Position numbers and translations under genes: made by a program. From Leishmania donovani (lineage: Eukaryota > Euglenozoa > Kinetoplastea > Trypanosomatida > Trypanosomatidae): a DNA stretch of 64,000 bases. Positions 12,419 to 22,462 of this stretch are shown piece after piece (the first letter of the stretch is position 1; each line of letters starts with the position of its first letter). Location: NCBI RefSeq assembly GCF_000227135.1, contig NC_018249.1, forward strand, positions 217,673 to 281,672. Reading direction: 5' to 3'. The notes under the pieces are model-generated. The model made no database searches, was not told the DNA's origin, and saw nothing but the letters and a program-made list of their open reading frames with translations.

Positions 12419-15400
12419 TCATGCACCCACCACACGCACGAGATCGGGTTTGACGGTGGTATACATGTACACTTGCTCGATGCCCTCCGTCGACGCGGCA
12501 CTAGCAGACCGTTCGAGAAGGTGCCGCAGACGATCGCCTTCTACGCTCAGGCAGTAGCGCGCATGCTGGCCATGTGGCGCAGCCGCGGCAGCAGGACTGC
12601 ACAGTATGCCTTCACAGTAGAAGTACGAGCACGGCGTCACCTCGTGGTGGGCGTTCTTTGCGATCACAGTCGCCGCACCGGTGGACGACAGTGTTGCTGC
12701 CGAGGAACGCCTTGGTGAAGGAACAACGCGCGTGACGGCAAGCGGCACATTATGCTGCTGCACTCCACCGCTACTGTCAGGAGCAGGGAACGATGTGGAG
12801 ACATAAAGCGGGATCCAATGCCATGTGAAGAGGGGGGAGCGGTGTGCTGCGGCGGCAGAGCCGGGCTGCTGCTGGGGCGGCACGACAGGCGCACACGCAG
12901 GCACACCGCACAGCAGATACGAGGCCGCTCGACTTTGTCTCCAGTCCATCTTCGGCGCAGAAGCAGCGACCGCGCCGACGTCAAAGCTGGCCGACACGCC
13001 GGACAGGGTTCTCGTGGAGCCGTTTGTCTTCGAGGTCTGCTCGCCCTTGTGGAGCAACAAGGTGCACAGGAGCACGTGCCACGAGGTGGGATCTAAAGAG
13101 GAGCACGCTAGTTGAGACCCGGGTGCCGCTGGTGTTGGTGAGCCAGACACCGTCCTGTCGTGAGGCACCGCCTCGTGCTCGTCATGACGCTCCCCGACCG
13201 CACCTACATTGAGCGTCAAGGTGGACACATACAGAACCTGGCGGCATGTCAGTCTGTGGGGCAGGTCTACGTCTCCATCTCTCTCAGGTGGCGTGAAGGC
13301 GGTATTGGCGCCGCGGCTCTCACCGAGAAGCCACCGATAGACAATGTTTAGTGGCATGCCGAATCCGGCTGCTGCCCCACCGCCGGTCAGCTGCTCCATC
13401 ATGCAAGTGGCTCCGATTCGATTGTAAAGGAAACAGGATGAGGGCAGTGAAGGCCTTGGCGCGACACCGCCCCAACAAAGGAACCGGAGAGGCGGCCGAC
13501 ATCGAGGGACGACGGTGCCAGACGGCGGAGAGGAAGGGGCACAGTTCTGGTTCACCGATATTTTGATCTCGTCTGTGGCCGTGGCTGGCCAGAGCGATCG
13601 CAGCAGCGCGGCATCGCACACGCTCAGAAACGGCAAATAGTCAGCTGCCTCAGCTGAAAATGCCTCAATCCCCGTTTTTGCTGCTGTGCCACGCGGTGCT
13701 GCCCGACCAACACCGTCAACGCACGCCATGGCGCACGGCAGCCACCCAACATACGCAGCAGCAGAGCTGGGGGCGTGCCTCAGTGAGAGATAGTGAGAGG
13801 TGGCAGGAGTAGAGGCAGACGAGACAACGTTGCTGCGAGCCGCCGGTTCGGACTCTTCTGCCCAGCACGCGTCCACCTGGAGTGTCACCAGGGGCAATGG
13901 CGAAGGCTCCGTGTCGAGGACGGAAACCGCAGGGGTAACACCACCAGTGGCAGAGCTGCTTGCCGCACCCACGTGCGCCGAAACGACGTCCGCCCAGCAT
14001 AGGAACGAAAGCCGAAGCACAAAGGTCAGCAAGGAGTCGTCCCGCTTCCCTTCCCTGGCACCACGCCAAACAAAGTACCAGGACGTGCCAACAGCGGCGC
14101 CTGCACCTTGTTGAGCCGCATCACCACCAGCCATCCATCCGCACGGGGTGGCCACAGGAAGCCGCTGCAGGCGCAGTACTGCTGCGGTGGCACGGATAGC
14201 GCCATCTGTAGTCGCTAATGGAGCATCACCACTATGAGTTGTGCCATCCTCACGCGCCGGTAAGTTGGGTAAGTCCGCGCGAAGATCCTGTACGACGACC
14301 ACCTCTCCAGCGGCAAGGTCTACAACTCCGACAAGCGATCCGACAGCCAGCACAAGAAGAACCGTGCTCTTCGCCGCCGTCTCCGTCACAGCACCCGCTA
14401 ACGAGCTGCTGTCGACCTCCATCGGTGGCAGGCCGGCGCTAGGTTGCCGATGGCCAACCCGTCGCGAGCTGTCCTCCACTGGTGCCGTCACCACCTCCAT
14501 GTGAACGCCATCGGCACCGGCCCCACGATTCAGCAGCGATTCTAGAAAGAGCTGCTCCAGTGGTGGGGCAGCGTCGTGCCCAAGACCATGGCAAATGGCA
14601 CCAAGGTGCAGCACCGCACCCTCACCACTGAGATGGCCTGCAGACCGTACCGCAGCAGCAGAGGAGTGGCTCGCGCATCTCCAACCAACAACATCACCGC
14701 TGCGTAGCAGCGCCACCGCATCCAGCTGCCTCACACACGACAGCAGTGATGACCTGGATGATGTAGCGGTGGCGGATAGAGGTGGAGCTGTTCGAGCGAG
14801 GTTGTCTACGCCGGCTTCATGGACTTCGCCGGCAACCCATGCGAGCGCAATTGGCACCACACTGTCACTCACGGTTGCCCCAAGCCTCGCTACAGCAACC
14901 GAAAACGTGGGCGTGTGCGATAGCAGATCGAACGCGGTGGAGAAGGTGTCAGCGGTGCTTGCCTTGCTAAGAACATCCGAGAAGGCGGAAGGCGACACGA
15001 CTCGAGTGCATATACCCACCGCCCACGGACGAAGGTTCGCTAACGCAGCCGACGGCTGCGACGTTGCCGCACCTCCTCTCGTCGCCACGCCCAAGGCCGC
15101 GTTCGTTGCCTGTGTCACTGCCGCCGGGCAGCCATCAATATGACCGCCGTTCATCAGGGAAGAGCTCAGCCGAAGCTCAAAGACGCCCTCGAGAAGGGTA
15201 TGAGGATGAGCATCCACTGCATCGGATGTGGCGTCACCATGGTGCGGTGCTGTTGCGTATCCACACACAAGACAGCTAACATCATCGGACGCTGCGGCAG
15301 ACCGCCAGCACAGAATCCGGCCCATCATGGCTAGAGGTGCGGCGCACCAAGAATGCTGCAGCGGCCCACCAGGCCCCGCTGATGAACGCAGTCTCTGTGA

Positions 15401-17776
15401 AAGATGCAGAGAGAAGCTCCAGTGTTCGCCGGCACCGATGCCGCCGTTGGTGAGGACATCGTTGTCATGCCGACGTTCGGCCACTACTGGCAGGGCTCGC
15501 GTCCACTGCGCTTGAATGGTGATCACAACGGCACTGTGCCAGTGCACCCTCTGTGCGGACAGTGCCGGGGCCTTCTCGGAGAGAAGAGCGCACACACGCG
15601 CAACAGTACACTTCTCCACTTCACCGCCGCGTCCTCGCGGGTCTCCAATTGCACGTGGGCTGCCGACTGCGTTCGCCGGCATGATGTATGGGTCCAGCCA
15701 GGTCGTTTGTGCGTCATCTACGTAGCCGTCCAGGATGCACCGCGCCACCTCGCCGTCGCGGCCATAGAGCACGAACGCGAATACCTTTGAGTTACGGAGG
15801 GCTTTGAGGCCCTCCCGCTCACTACCCGCACGCTGGAGGTGTGGGAATTCTCTCCAGCACACTACATCGCGGTCAGAGAACTGCGTGCCTGCCAACGTCC
15901 TTTCTCTGCGTCCACGGCAAACGACGGCGTCAGCTCCGCCGCGGAAAAGGCTACTCGTCCCGTATGGCTCCTGCGCCGGACGCTGAAAGACGCCGAGGAC
16001 CGCAGTTGCCGCATCGGCGCAGGAGTGGAGCGCGGTATGAAACGCCTGCGCAGCCGAGGGGGCGGAGGCGGCTGAGACCGTAGCGCGCTGCTTATTCGTG
16101 GCGGGAGGAGGACGGGAGGGTGGTGAGCGCCGTCCAGCGAGCGCCGTGGCGAAGAGAAACTGCGGGTGGGCCAAGGAAAGTCCGCGCACGGACCACGGCC
16201 CAACCAGCAGACGCCCCATCACCATTGGTGGAGCCTTTTGGGGAGTGGCAGCGGCGGGCACGGTGGCGGCACTCAAGTGAGGACCATCCTCCTTAAGGTA
16301 GCACACGGCCAGCGAGTCCAGGCACGGCTCAGGAGGAGCACCGCTGAGGCCGTTGATGCAGCGAGAATGAACGGTGGGGGCCGCATAGAGCACGGCGAGG
16401 AGTGGGTACAACTGTGTGAAGTCGGCCGTCCCAGGCAGCCAGTGGAGGCCGCGCACGCTGGCGTGGGGCAGAACGCTGCATGAGCAAACAGAGTCGTGTA
16501 CAGCCTCATTCGACACTGACTGCCTCGGCGCGAGGCGCAGCAGTTCGCTCATGTCAAAGATCGCTTGCTTATGCAGCCGCCACGCACTCGTGATCGCCGA
16601 CGCTGTCGGCAGGTTTCCGCTGCAGCAACGCAGGCTGGCGTACCGCGCGACAGGGCGAGCATCAGTGGAGGAAAAGGCCGAAGAGGAAGACGCTACAGTG
16701 GGGCTGCACCACACAACGAGCAGCTCCAGCAACGAGTTGCTGCCGTCGCAGTGGGCATCTGCAGAAGCGGTGAGTGATGCGGTGGGAGGCAACGGCCGCA
16801 CGAGCGAGCTCACGAGAGGAGCACCGGTCGCCCATGTCAGCGCAGAAGCCCAACCCTTTACCGCACCGGCGCTGCAACCTGGTACCAACATTGACGACGC
16901 GGCAAACGGAATCCATACGCACCCGCCCAGCTGTACAAGCCACTCCGCAGGTGGCGAGCCGCGCGTGAGCTGGAAGGTCGCCAAGGCGGCGCAGCCGCAA
17001 TCGAAGTAGCACAGCACATCCGTCGAGATCATGGTAGCAGATGCGGCATCATGAGCCATGACAAGCGGCGTTGGCGCATTCGATGCATCGGAAGACCTCT
17101 GCCAAGCCTCCTGCCTCACCACATGGAGAGCCGCCAAGGCGTCACCGGAAAGGTGTGGGGAGGATGGCCGGGAAGATGCCGGTGGCGCACCAGCGGTGAC
17201 GTTAGCGAGAGGTGCCGTTGCATCTGCATCGCGACGGTGTAAGAGGTACATCAACTGCGAGGCCCGCAGGGCCGCCAAGGAATCGCTTGGCCTCTCTGAT
17301 AATGGCGCCACAGCCCCAGCCGCTGCTGAGTGTTCCAGCAGCAAGCATGAGTGTCTCGAGTGCAAGCCGGAGGTTGGCGGAGCCACTGAATTACCGACAC
17401 CAATTGATGCTTCCGCCCCGCTGCAGCCTGTAGGACACCCACCGCACTCTTCGTGCGTGCTGGACGAGAAGTCGGCCCCACGCGAGTCTGCCAACGAGCG
17501 TGCGTAAAGAACATCACGAATGGCGCCGGTACAACATGTACCAGAAGGCGAAGTTCGCGGCCCGCGAGGGATTGCCTTCGCAGAACTATCGGCCGCCTTG
17601 CAAAAGGAGAAGAGCGCTGCATCATAGGGGCTGCGTGCCGCCGAGTCGGCGCCTGCAGCGGAGGCGATGGCAAAGATCAGCGTACTATCATCGACTGCGC
17701 AAATCGAGTGAATCAGATGCGCGCTTCCGTCAGTGCCGCCGCCCTCTTGCGAAGTGGTGGAGCTGACAAGTGGCAT
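12419..17776 (-). CDS. Large hypothetical protein (1785 aa)
   Basis: I do not recognise this protein. It is a very long single frame with dispersed hydrophobic, Cys- and Trp-containing stretches alternating with Ala/Ser-rich linkers. Recurrent short beta-like segments (for example LLVLAVGSLVGVVDLAAG and the LSFLCWADV region) suggest repeated beta-structure, possibly propeller-like, as in large scaffold proteins. That is impression only; I see no canonical WD repeat. There is no signal peptide and no clear membrane span. The frame extends upstream to 17965 as a His/Thr/Arg repeat encoded by a GT/GC microsatellite, but only from a TTG codon. The first ATG is at 17774-17776 and a likely splice acceptor lies at 17935-17936, so the repeat belongs to the 5' UTR. 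Confidence 0.75.
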   Translation of the reverse strand: MPLVSSTTSQEGGGTDGSAHLIHSICAVDDSTLIFAIASAAGADSAARSPYDAALFSFCKAADSSAKAIPRGPRTSPSGTCCTGAIRDVLYARSLADSRGADFSSSTHEECGGCPTGCSGAEASIGVGNSVAPPTSGLHSRHSCLLLEHSAAAGAVAPLSERPSDSLAALRASQLMYLLHRRDADATAPLANVTAGAPPASSRPSSPHLSGDALAALHVVRQEAWQRSSDASNAPTPLVMAHDAASATMISTDVLCYFDCGCAALATFQLTRGSPPAEWLVQLGGCVWIPFAASSMLVPGCSAGAVKGWASALTWATGAPLVSSLVRPLPPTASLTASADAHCDGSNSLLELLVVWCSPTVASSSSAFSSTDARPVARYASLRCCSGNLPTASAITSAWRLHKQAIFDMSELLRLAPRQSVSNEAVHDSVCSCSVLPHASVRGLHWLPGTADFTQLYPLLAVLYAAPTVHSRCINGLSGAPPEPCLDSLAVCYLKEDGPHLSAATVPAAATPQKAPPMVMGRLLVGPWSVRGLSLAHPQFLFATALAGRRSPPSRPPPATNKQRATVSAASAPSAAQAFHTALHSCADAATAVLGVFQRPAQEPYGTSSLFRGGADAVVCRGRRERTLAGTQFSDRDVVCWREFPHLQRAGSEREGLKALRNSKVFAFVLYGRDGEVARCILDGYVDDAQTTWLDPYIMPANAVGSPRAIGDPRGRGGEVEKCTVARVCALLSEKAPALSAQRVHWHSAVVITIQAQWTRALPVVAERRHDNDVLTNGGIGAGEHWSFSLHLSQRLRSSAGPGGPLQHSWCAAPLAMMGRILCWRSAAASDDVSCLVCGYATAPHHGDATSDAVDAHPHTLLEGVFELRLSSSLMNGGHIDGCPAAVTQATNAALGVATRGGAATSQPSAALANLRPWAVGICTRVVSPSAFSDVLSKASTADTFSTAFDLLSHTPTFSVAVARLGATVSDSVVPIALAWVAGEVHEAGVDNLARTAPPLSATATSSRSSLLSCVRQLDAVALLRSGDVVGWRCASHSSAAAVRSAGHLSGEGAVLHLGAICHGLGHDAAPPLEQLFLESLLNRGAGADGVHMEVVTAPVEDSSRRVGHRQPSAGLPPMEVDSSSLAGAVTETAAKSTVLLVLAVGSLVGVVDLAAGEVVVVQDLRADLPNLPAREDGTTHSGDAPLATTDGAIRATAAVLRLQRLPVATPCGWMAGGDAAQQGAGAAVGTSWYFVWRGAREGKRDDSLLTFVLRLSFLCWADVVSAHVGAASSSATGGVTPAVSVLDTEPSPLPLVTLQVDACWAEESEPAARSNVVSSASTPATSHYLSLRHAPSSAAAYVGWLPCAMACVDGVGRAAPRGTAAKTGIEAFSAEAADYLPFLSVCDAALLRSLWPATATDEIKISVNQNCAPSSPPSGTVVPRCRPPLRFLCWGGVAPRPSLPSSCFLYNRIGATCMMEQLTGGGAAAGFGMPLNIVYRWLLGESRGANTAFTPPERDGDVDLPHRLTCRQVLYVSTLTLNVGAVGERHDEHEAVPHDRTVSGSPTPAAPGSQLACSSLDPTSWHVLLCTLLLHKGEQTSKTNGSTRTLSGVSASFDVGAVAASAPKMDWRQSRAASYLLCGVPACAPVVPPQQQPGSAAAAHRSPLFTWHWIPLYVSTSFPAPDSSGGVQQHNVPLAVTRVVPSPRRSSAATLSSTGAATVIAKNAHHEVTPCSYFYCEGILCSPAAAAAPHGQHARYCLSVEGDRLRHLLERSASAASTEGIEQVYMYTTVKPDLVRVVGA

Positions 17777-17842
17777 AAAATGCCGGACTGCGTAGTGATC
17801 CTCCCGTCGCAAAGTTATTGTGCGTGTAGAAGTGTCTATGAG

Positions 17843-17930
17843 TCTGTGTGCGTGTGCGTGTGCGTGTGTGCGTGTGCGTGTGCGTGTGCGTGTGTGCGTG
17901 TGCGTGTGTGCGTGTGCGTTTGCGTGTGTG
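17843..17930. repeat. GTGTGC-type microsatellite in a predicted 5' UTR
   Basis: An imperfect GT/GC dinucleotide tract (CA/CG on the transcript strand) lies between the predicted splice acceptor at 17935 and the ATG at 17776. It would therefore sit in the mRNA leader of the 1785-residue protein. Confidence 0.75.
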
Positions 17931-17934
17931 CTCT

Positions 17935-17936
17935 CT
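17935..17936 (-). promoter_or_regulatory. Predicted spliced-leader acceptor AG for the 1785-residue protein gene
   Basis: On the minus strand a C/T-rich stretch (about 17950-18000) is followed by CACACAG ending here. This places the in-frame upstream extension, which begins at 17965, outside the mature mRNA and supports the ATG at 17776. Confidence 0.4.
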
Positions 17937-19390
17937 GTGTGAGTATGGCGGAGGAACAAGGGCAAAACAGCGAGAGAGAGGAGGGAGAGGAAAGGCAGGT
18001 AATGAACGAGCGTGGAACATAATCGGCATTCAATGTCGGCCTACAAGTCGAAGCGCGGTCGCGATGGCGCATGCGAGAGACACGAAGAGCCAGAAGGCGA
18101 AAAAGAAGCACCTGATGTGGAGCGCATCAGATGACAGAAAACGCGATGCGACATACATTTCCCCTGCAAGCGTAATCCTGCCCGTCCTGCCGGGTCGGGG
18201 TGTCAGACGTGTGCGGGACGCGCACCACCACGGAAAGACAAGGAAGAACCCATGATAGTGGCGTTGAGCGAAAGTATAGAGAGATGAAAGGTGAGGAAGG
18301 ACTAAGACAAATCGCAGAAAAGGCAACAACTATCACCACTACCGCCATGCACGCACACACACACATTCTCTCCTCCGCCCTCGTACCCTGTGCGCTCCTT
18401 CGTATGTCGTGGAGACCCTCTTTCCCTTGTGTGCGTGTGCGCGTGTGTTGTGTGTAACCTTCTTTTTTCTTGCTTGGCGAGCGTCGCACTCGCAAAGCAA
18501 CGTCGAACCACACCGGCAGCCGCACGGAAGGGGAGAGGGGGAGGGGGGACGATAGACGGAGCGTTTTCAGCAAAGCCGGGCGCTCGTACCCAGCCACTCC
18601 CACTCCCACACACACACACACATATATATACATATATATATGCGCAGCTGGGCAATGCAAACGCGAACAGTATCACACAAACGGAGCACAAGGCAACAGA
18701 ACACACAGACGACAAGAAAAAAACGGCAGAAGTGGCGCGCCTCTGCTGCGGTACACGCGGGCATCCCCACCCACCCATCCCAACACGCGCCGGCACACCG
18801 GCACAGAGAGAGAAAGAACTCAAATTCACGGGCATGCAAATGAGATAATGCACGTCCACGTCTGCGCATGCACGTGTCAGTGCCCTTGAATGCATCTCTG
18901 CGCTCAGCCAGGAGGCCGTCGAAAAGCCGACCCTGTCGGAACATTTCTCTCGAAAAAGACGAAGACGAACGAAAAAGAAAGCGCTTGCGTACGTTCCGCC
19001 GCATCTCGACAACACTCCAGAGTGCAGAGGGTGTGGCATCCCAAGGGAGAGGTGTGGGCGAGGAAGCGGAAGCGGAGGCTTTTGCGTTGTGAGTTCTCCC
19101 CACTTTTTCTGCCGGCTCGCCTCTCCCGCCTCTTCTGAGCTTCTATGAAGATGCAGGCTGGCCAGTCACATACCCAGCCGCAACGCAAGGCGAGTGGTGA
19201 GTGAGGGGGGAAACGAAGGGCACAGCGCAGCGCGTGAGTGCGCCGTGCACAGACATGTGCAAGCGGCTGGAACCAGCGTGTCGGGTGCGCGCGTCTCCAA
19301 GGAGAATCGCATCTCGCCCCCAACTTTGTAGGCCCCACGCACTGCTCTTGTTTCCTGCACCGCTGCTCTCTCTCCTCCCAGAGTGGGCCC

Positions 19391-20932
19391 TTATGCAGTC
19401 GCGGCAACGCTACCGGTGTCGAGCGCTGGCGCGCACCCGTACGCCTCGTTGAAGGGCTCCTTCAGAAGAGTTGACAGCTCATCGGAGAGGGCCAGTACCT
19501 CCAAGCCAACCGCACGAACGTCCATGGAGTGGCTGCCAGCGCTGGCCGGGATGGTGACGCTAATCTGGTACTCCAGACGCGGATCCTCTTCTTCGTCCCG
19601 CAGCACAATGAGCGGCTGCCGCTTCGTCTCTCGCACAGCAATGGCGATGCCCTTGTCGTTAAGCCGCTCGAAGTGACGCGTCTCGTTCTCGGACAGGTAG
19701 ACAAGCTGGCCGTTTTCCGGCGGCAGCACATCGCTCACGTCATCATCGGCGAGCTCAATCACAGGGATGCGGGTGTACGTCTCGCGGTCCTGTGCGCTGA
19801 CGGCTGGGCGCGAGCGCAGCAGAATGCGGCAATCCGGCTTCTCCACAGAGGTGCAGAAGGCTGTCTGCACATCCACCCACTCCCCATACACCCCCTCCAC
19901 CTTCATCTGCTCGTTCAGCACCACCTCCAGCTTGTCCTTGGCGCGCTTGATGACGCCCTCATAGGTGAGGCGCGCGTTCTTACTGACGGGCTGGAACCCA
20001 CGCTCTTTCAAGAACGCCTCCACAAGAGGAATGGCGCTCTCCGGCATCGCAGCGATCCATGTGTACGGCTTCGTCAGCTGGAGGCGCTGCTGCAGCGTGT
20101 AGGCGGACACGACAGCCTCTCCGTACCGCATCGCCGCGGGGGTGAGCAGTAGCTTTCCAACTTCCATGGTAAGCTCGCCATCCATGCGGAGGTTGTTCAT
20201 GTTTAGCAGACACCATTGAAGCACCTTGCTGTAACGTGTCTGTAGGGCCCCGGTCGCATCCGAGGAGGAGAGGGTGTAGCATTCTGTGTTGGCAGGGAAT
20301 CCCGGGAAGGTGGAGGTGTTCACGCGACTGACAACGGCCTCGGCACAGCTGCCCGTCGTGAGCAGCTGAAATGCCTTGGGAACCATGTTTGCCGTTCCTT
20401 GATAGAAGCCTGCCTGGGCCAAATCCAGCAGCTTCTCTGGCTGCATCGCGCCTGCGCCAGCCCAGTTGCCGTAGCTCTGCTCGCTCTCCTTGCCGACGCC
20501 TTGAGCAGCTCCAGCGATGGCAGCGGCGCCGCCGCGCTGCTCGGCGCTGTCTTTGCTGTGCAGGTACTCCTCCATGCGTCGCACTACCGCCGCCTTCTTT
20601 GCCGTCGGATCGACAGCGATGCCCGCGTCGGCCAGAAAGTCCCGCATCTGCGCCACCTGCAGCGAGAAGAGATTGCCTTCATTCCACAGCTGCCACACCT
20701 CCTCGTACTTTAGCTTCACCGTCTTGCTACTAAACGCCACTTGCGGTCCGGAGGCACGGGTGTCACCGATAGTCGGGCCAGTGCTACTCTGGTAGCGATG
20801 GGATACACAAAGAGCAGCAGCGGCGAGAGTCAGGTGGCATGTACCGCGGTTGCGGGTAGACCGCAATGAGAGTCGCCCACAGACGCTCTGCATCAGCGGA
20901 AGCGGCAGCGTCAGTCGATGTGAGTGCAGCAT
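19391..20932 (-). CDS. Probable mitochondrial guide-RNA-associated protein (GAP/RESC1-2 family)
   Basis: A 513-residue protein with a likely mitochondrial presequence: the first 48 residues are rich in Leu, Arg and Ser with no acidic residue, and Arg46-Tyr-Gln precedes a Ser-rich stretch. A helical segment at about 90-126 (MRDFLADAGI, then VVRRMEEYL) resembles a SAP-type nucleic-acid-binding motif. The remainder is a well-ordered mixed alpha/beta sequence with little low complexity. The assignment to the kinetoplastid GAP1/GAP2 family, which binds guide RNAs in the mitochondrial RNA-editing substrate complex, rests on size, mitochondrial character and neighbour order: in T. brucei a GAP gene lies near the ZC3H20-22 genes. 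It does not rest on an alignment. A second in-frame ATG at codon 14 is an alternative start. The frame is intact. It could be another mitochondrial RNA-binding protein. Confidence 0.55.
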   Translation of the reverse strand: MLHSHRLTLPLPLMQSVCGRLSLRSTRNRGTCHLTLAAAALCVSHRYQSSTGPTIGDTRASGPQVAFSSKTVKLKYEEVWQLWNEGNLFSLQVAQMRDFLADAGIAVDPTAKKAAVVRRMEEYLHSKDSAEQRGGAAAIAGAAQGVGKESEQSYGNWAGAGAMQPEKLLDLAQAGFYQGTANMVPKAFQLLTTGSCAEAVVSRVNTSTFPGFPANTECYTLSSSDATGALQTRYSKVLQWCLLNMNNLRMDGELTMEVGKLLLTPAAMRYGEAVVSAYTLQQRLQLTKPYTWIAAMPESAIPLVEAFLKERGFQPVSKNARLTYEGVIKRAKDKLEVVLNEQMKVEGVYGEWVDVQTAFCTSVEKPDCRILLRSRPAVSAQDRETYTRIPVIELADDDVSDVLPPENGQLVYLSENETRHFERLNDKGIAIAVRETKRQPLIVLRDEEEDPRLEYQISVTIPASAGSHSMDVRAVGLEVLALSDELSTLLKEPFNEAYGCAPALDTGSVAATA

Positions 20933-22462
20933 GGCTAAGCACAGACAACCCCCGACTTCGGTATCCGTGAAGTTTCTGTGTGTATGTGTGTGTGCCCAGC
21001 AAAACAGAGAACGGGCGCTCTAAGCTACCGCTCTCGAGGACGAAGAGATGAGTTGATGAATCGCCGCCCCTTTCGTGTGCAACCCTCTCAGCACGAGTGT
21101 TCGCTGTTCCGACACGCTTCTGTGTAGGTGGTGAGGGACCTCTATCCTTGTCTCTGTCACCACGAGCCTGGCAACGCACCCGTGCCTGACGCAGATACTC
21201 GCACGCGCCCACACTGGCAGAGAAGCTGATAGGTTCTCCGGACTGTCGACCCCCCGCGGAGAAGAGAGACGATACCACGACACGGTTAAGACCCAAGAGA
21301 AGAGAGTTACAGGTGACGAGGTGAGTGAGGTGAGTGGCAAAAAAGCACCCAAGAAAATCTGATCTCAAGAGGAGGCAGCGCCACAAGGGATAGGCTCTCA
21401 TGCCCATGCGTGTGCGTGTGAATGCGTTGCGAAAGGCGAGGAGGAGGGAGGGAGAGAGGTGCAAGGATGCCAAGCCATGCGTCTCGCGTCATGTCTGCGT
21501 CTGCAATGCGCGCTCACCTTGCGCACTCATTTCCTTTTTCTTCGCGCTGCACAACTAGAGTGTGGAAATCAAGCGGAGCCAATGATGAGAGGGCGCGGGG
21601 ATCTGGTGAGTGCACGAGATCTCTTTGCCGCCCCTCACCCCACCCGACCCCCTTCCCCTCTCTTGCTCTTCAGACCTCCTCCCACCCCTTTTTTTCCAGG
21701 TTTCTGTTGTCGTTGCGGAGCTCTTCTGCTGGCGTCAAGGGCACAAGAAGTCCGCGAGAAGACAAAAAAAAAAGGAACAGAGATGAATCTATTCGTTGCA
21801 CACTGCCGGAACTGTGCCTGTAGAAGGGTGTGATGTGTTCTTTGAGCGGGACGGCAGCTTTTCGTGCCTGCGCAGCCGCGGCCACATCTCCCGTCCTCAC
21901 CCCCCCCTCACCATCACCTGCCGCTCCCGCCCTCGAACTTACTTCAACTTGCCCATATGAGTCTAAGCCCGCTCTCCTGCAGGACAACCTCGGACGAAGA
22001 GGGAGTAGGAGGAGGGCGGGGGCATCGAGCGACGTGACGCGCAGAGGGCGCTGCAAAGGCGAACACAACAACGAGGTGGGCATGACGACTGCGTCTAAGC
22101 CCTCACACGCGCGAAAAGACGCGCCTGCGCAGGAGAAGTTCAAGCTATATATAAACGTGTATAGGCAGATGTCTATAGCTATAGAGATGGGTATCATGAA
22201 GATGTCTAAAGTATTAAGCCTCCAACGCATAAAAGGCAAAACAAAACAGACAGACACAGGCATGGCGCACATCGACACACACAAGCGCGCACACGCCAAG
22301 CGAGGTGGCCAAGACGGCAACGACACGAGCACCAATGCACAAGGCACCGGAGACAGAGGCGCGCATACACAGAGATGGAAGGAAGCGACGACATGGAGGG
22401 AGAGGAACACTGAGAAAACGCAGAGAGTATATTCAGCTGCAGGTGGCTATTCCGTTTTGCGT
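20933..22462. other. Intergenic region between the third CCCH gene and the GAP-like gene
   Basis: About 1.5 kb of mixed composition with a TATATA block near 22146-22200. It should hold the 3' UTR of the CCCH gene and the 5' UTR of the GAP-like gene. I see no additional gene. Confidence 0.55.

Larger units (their letters stand above)
17777..19390. other. Intergenic region between the GAP-like gene and the 1785-residue protein gene
   Basis: About 1.6 kb containing the GT/GC microsatellite, a CA plus TATATA block near 18607-18642 and pyrimidine-rich transcript stretches. I see no coding sequence I can support. Confidence 0.55.
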
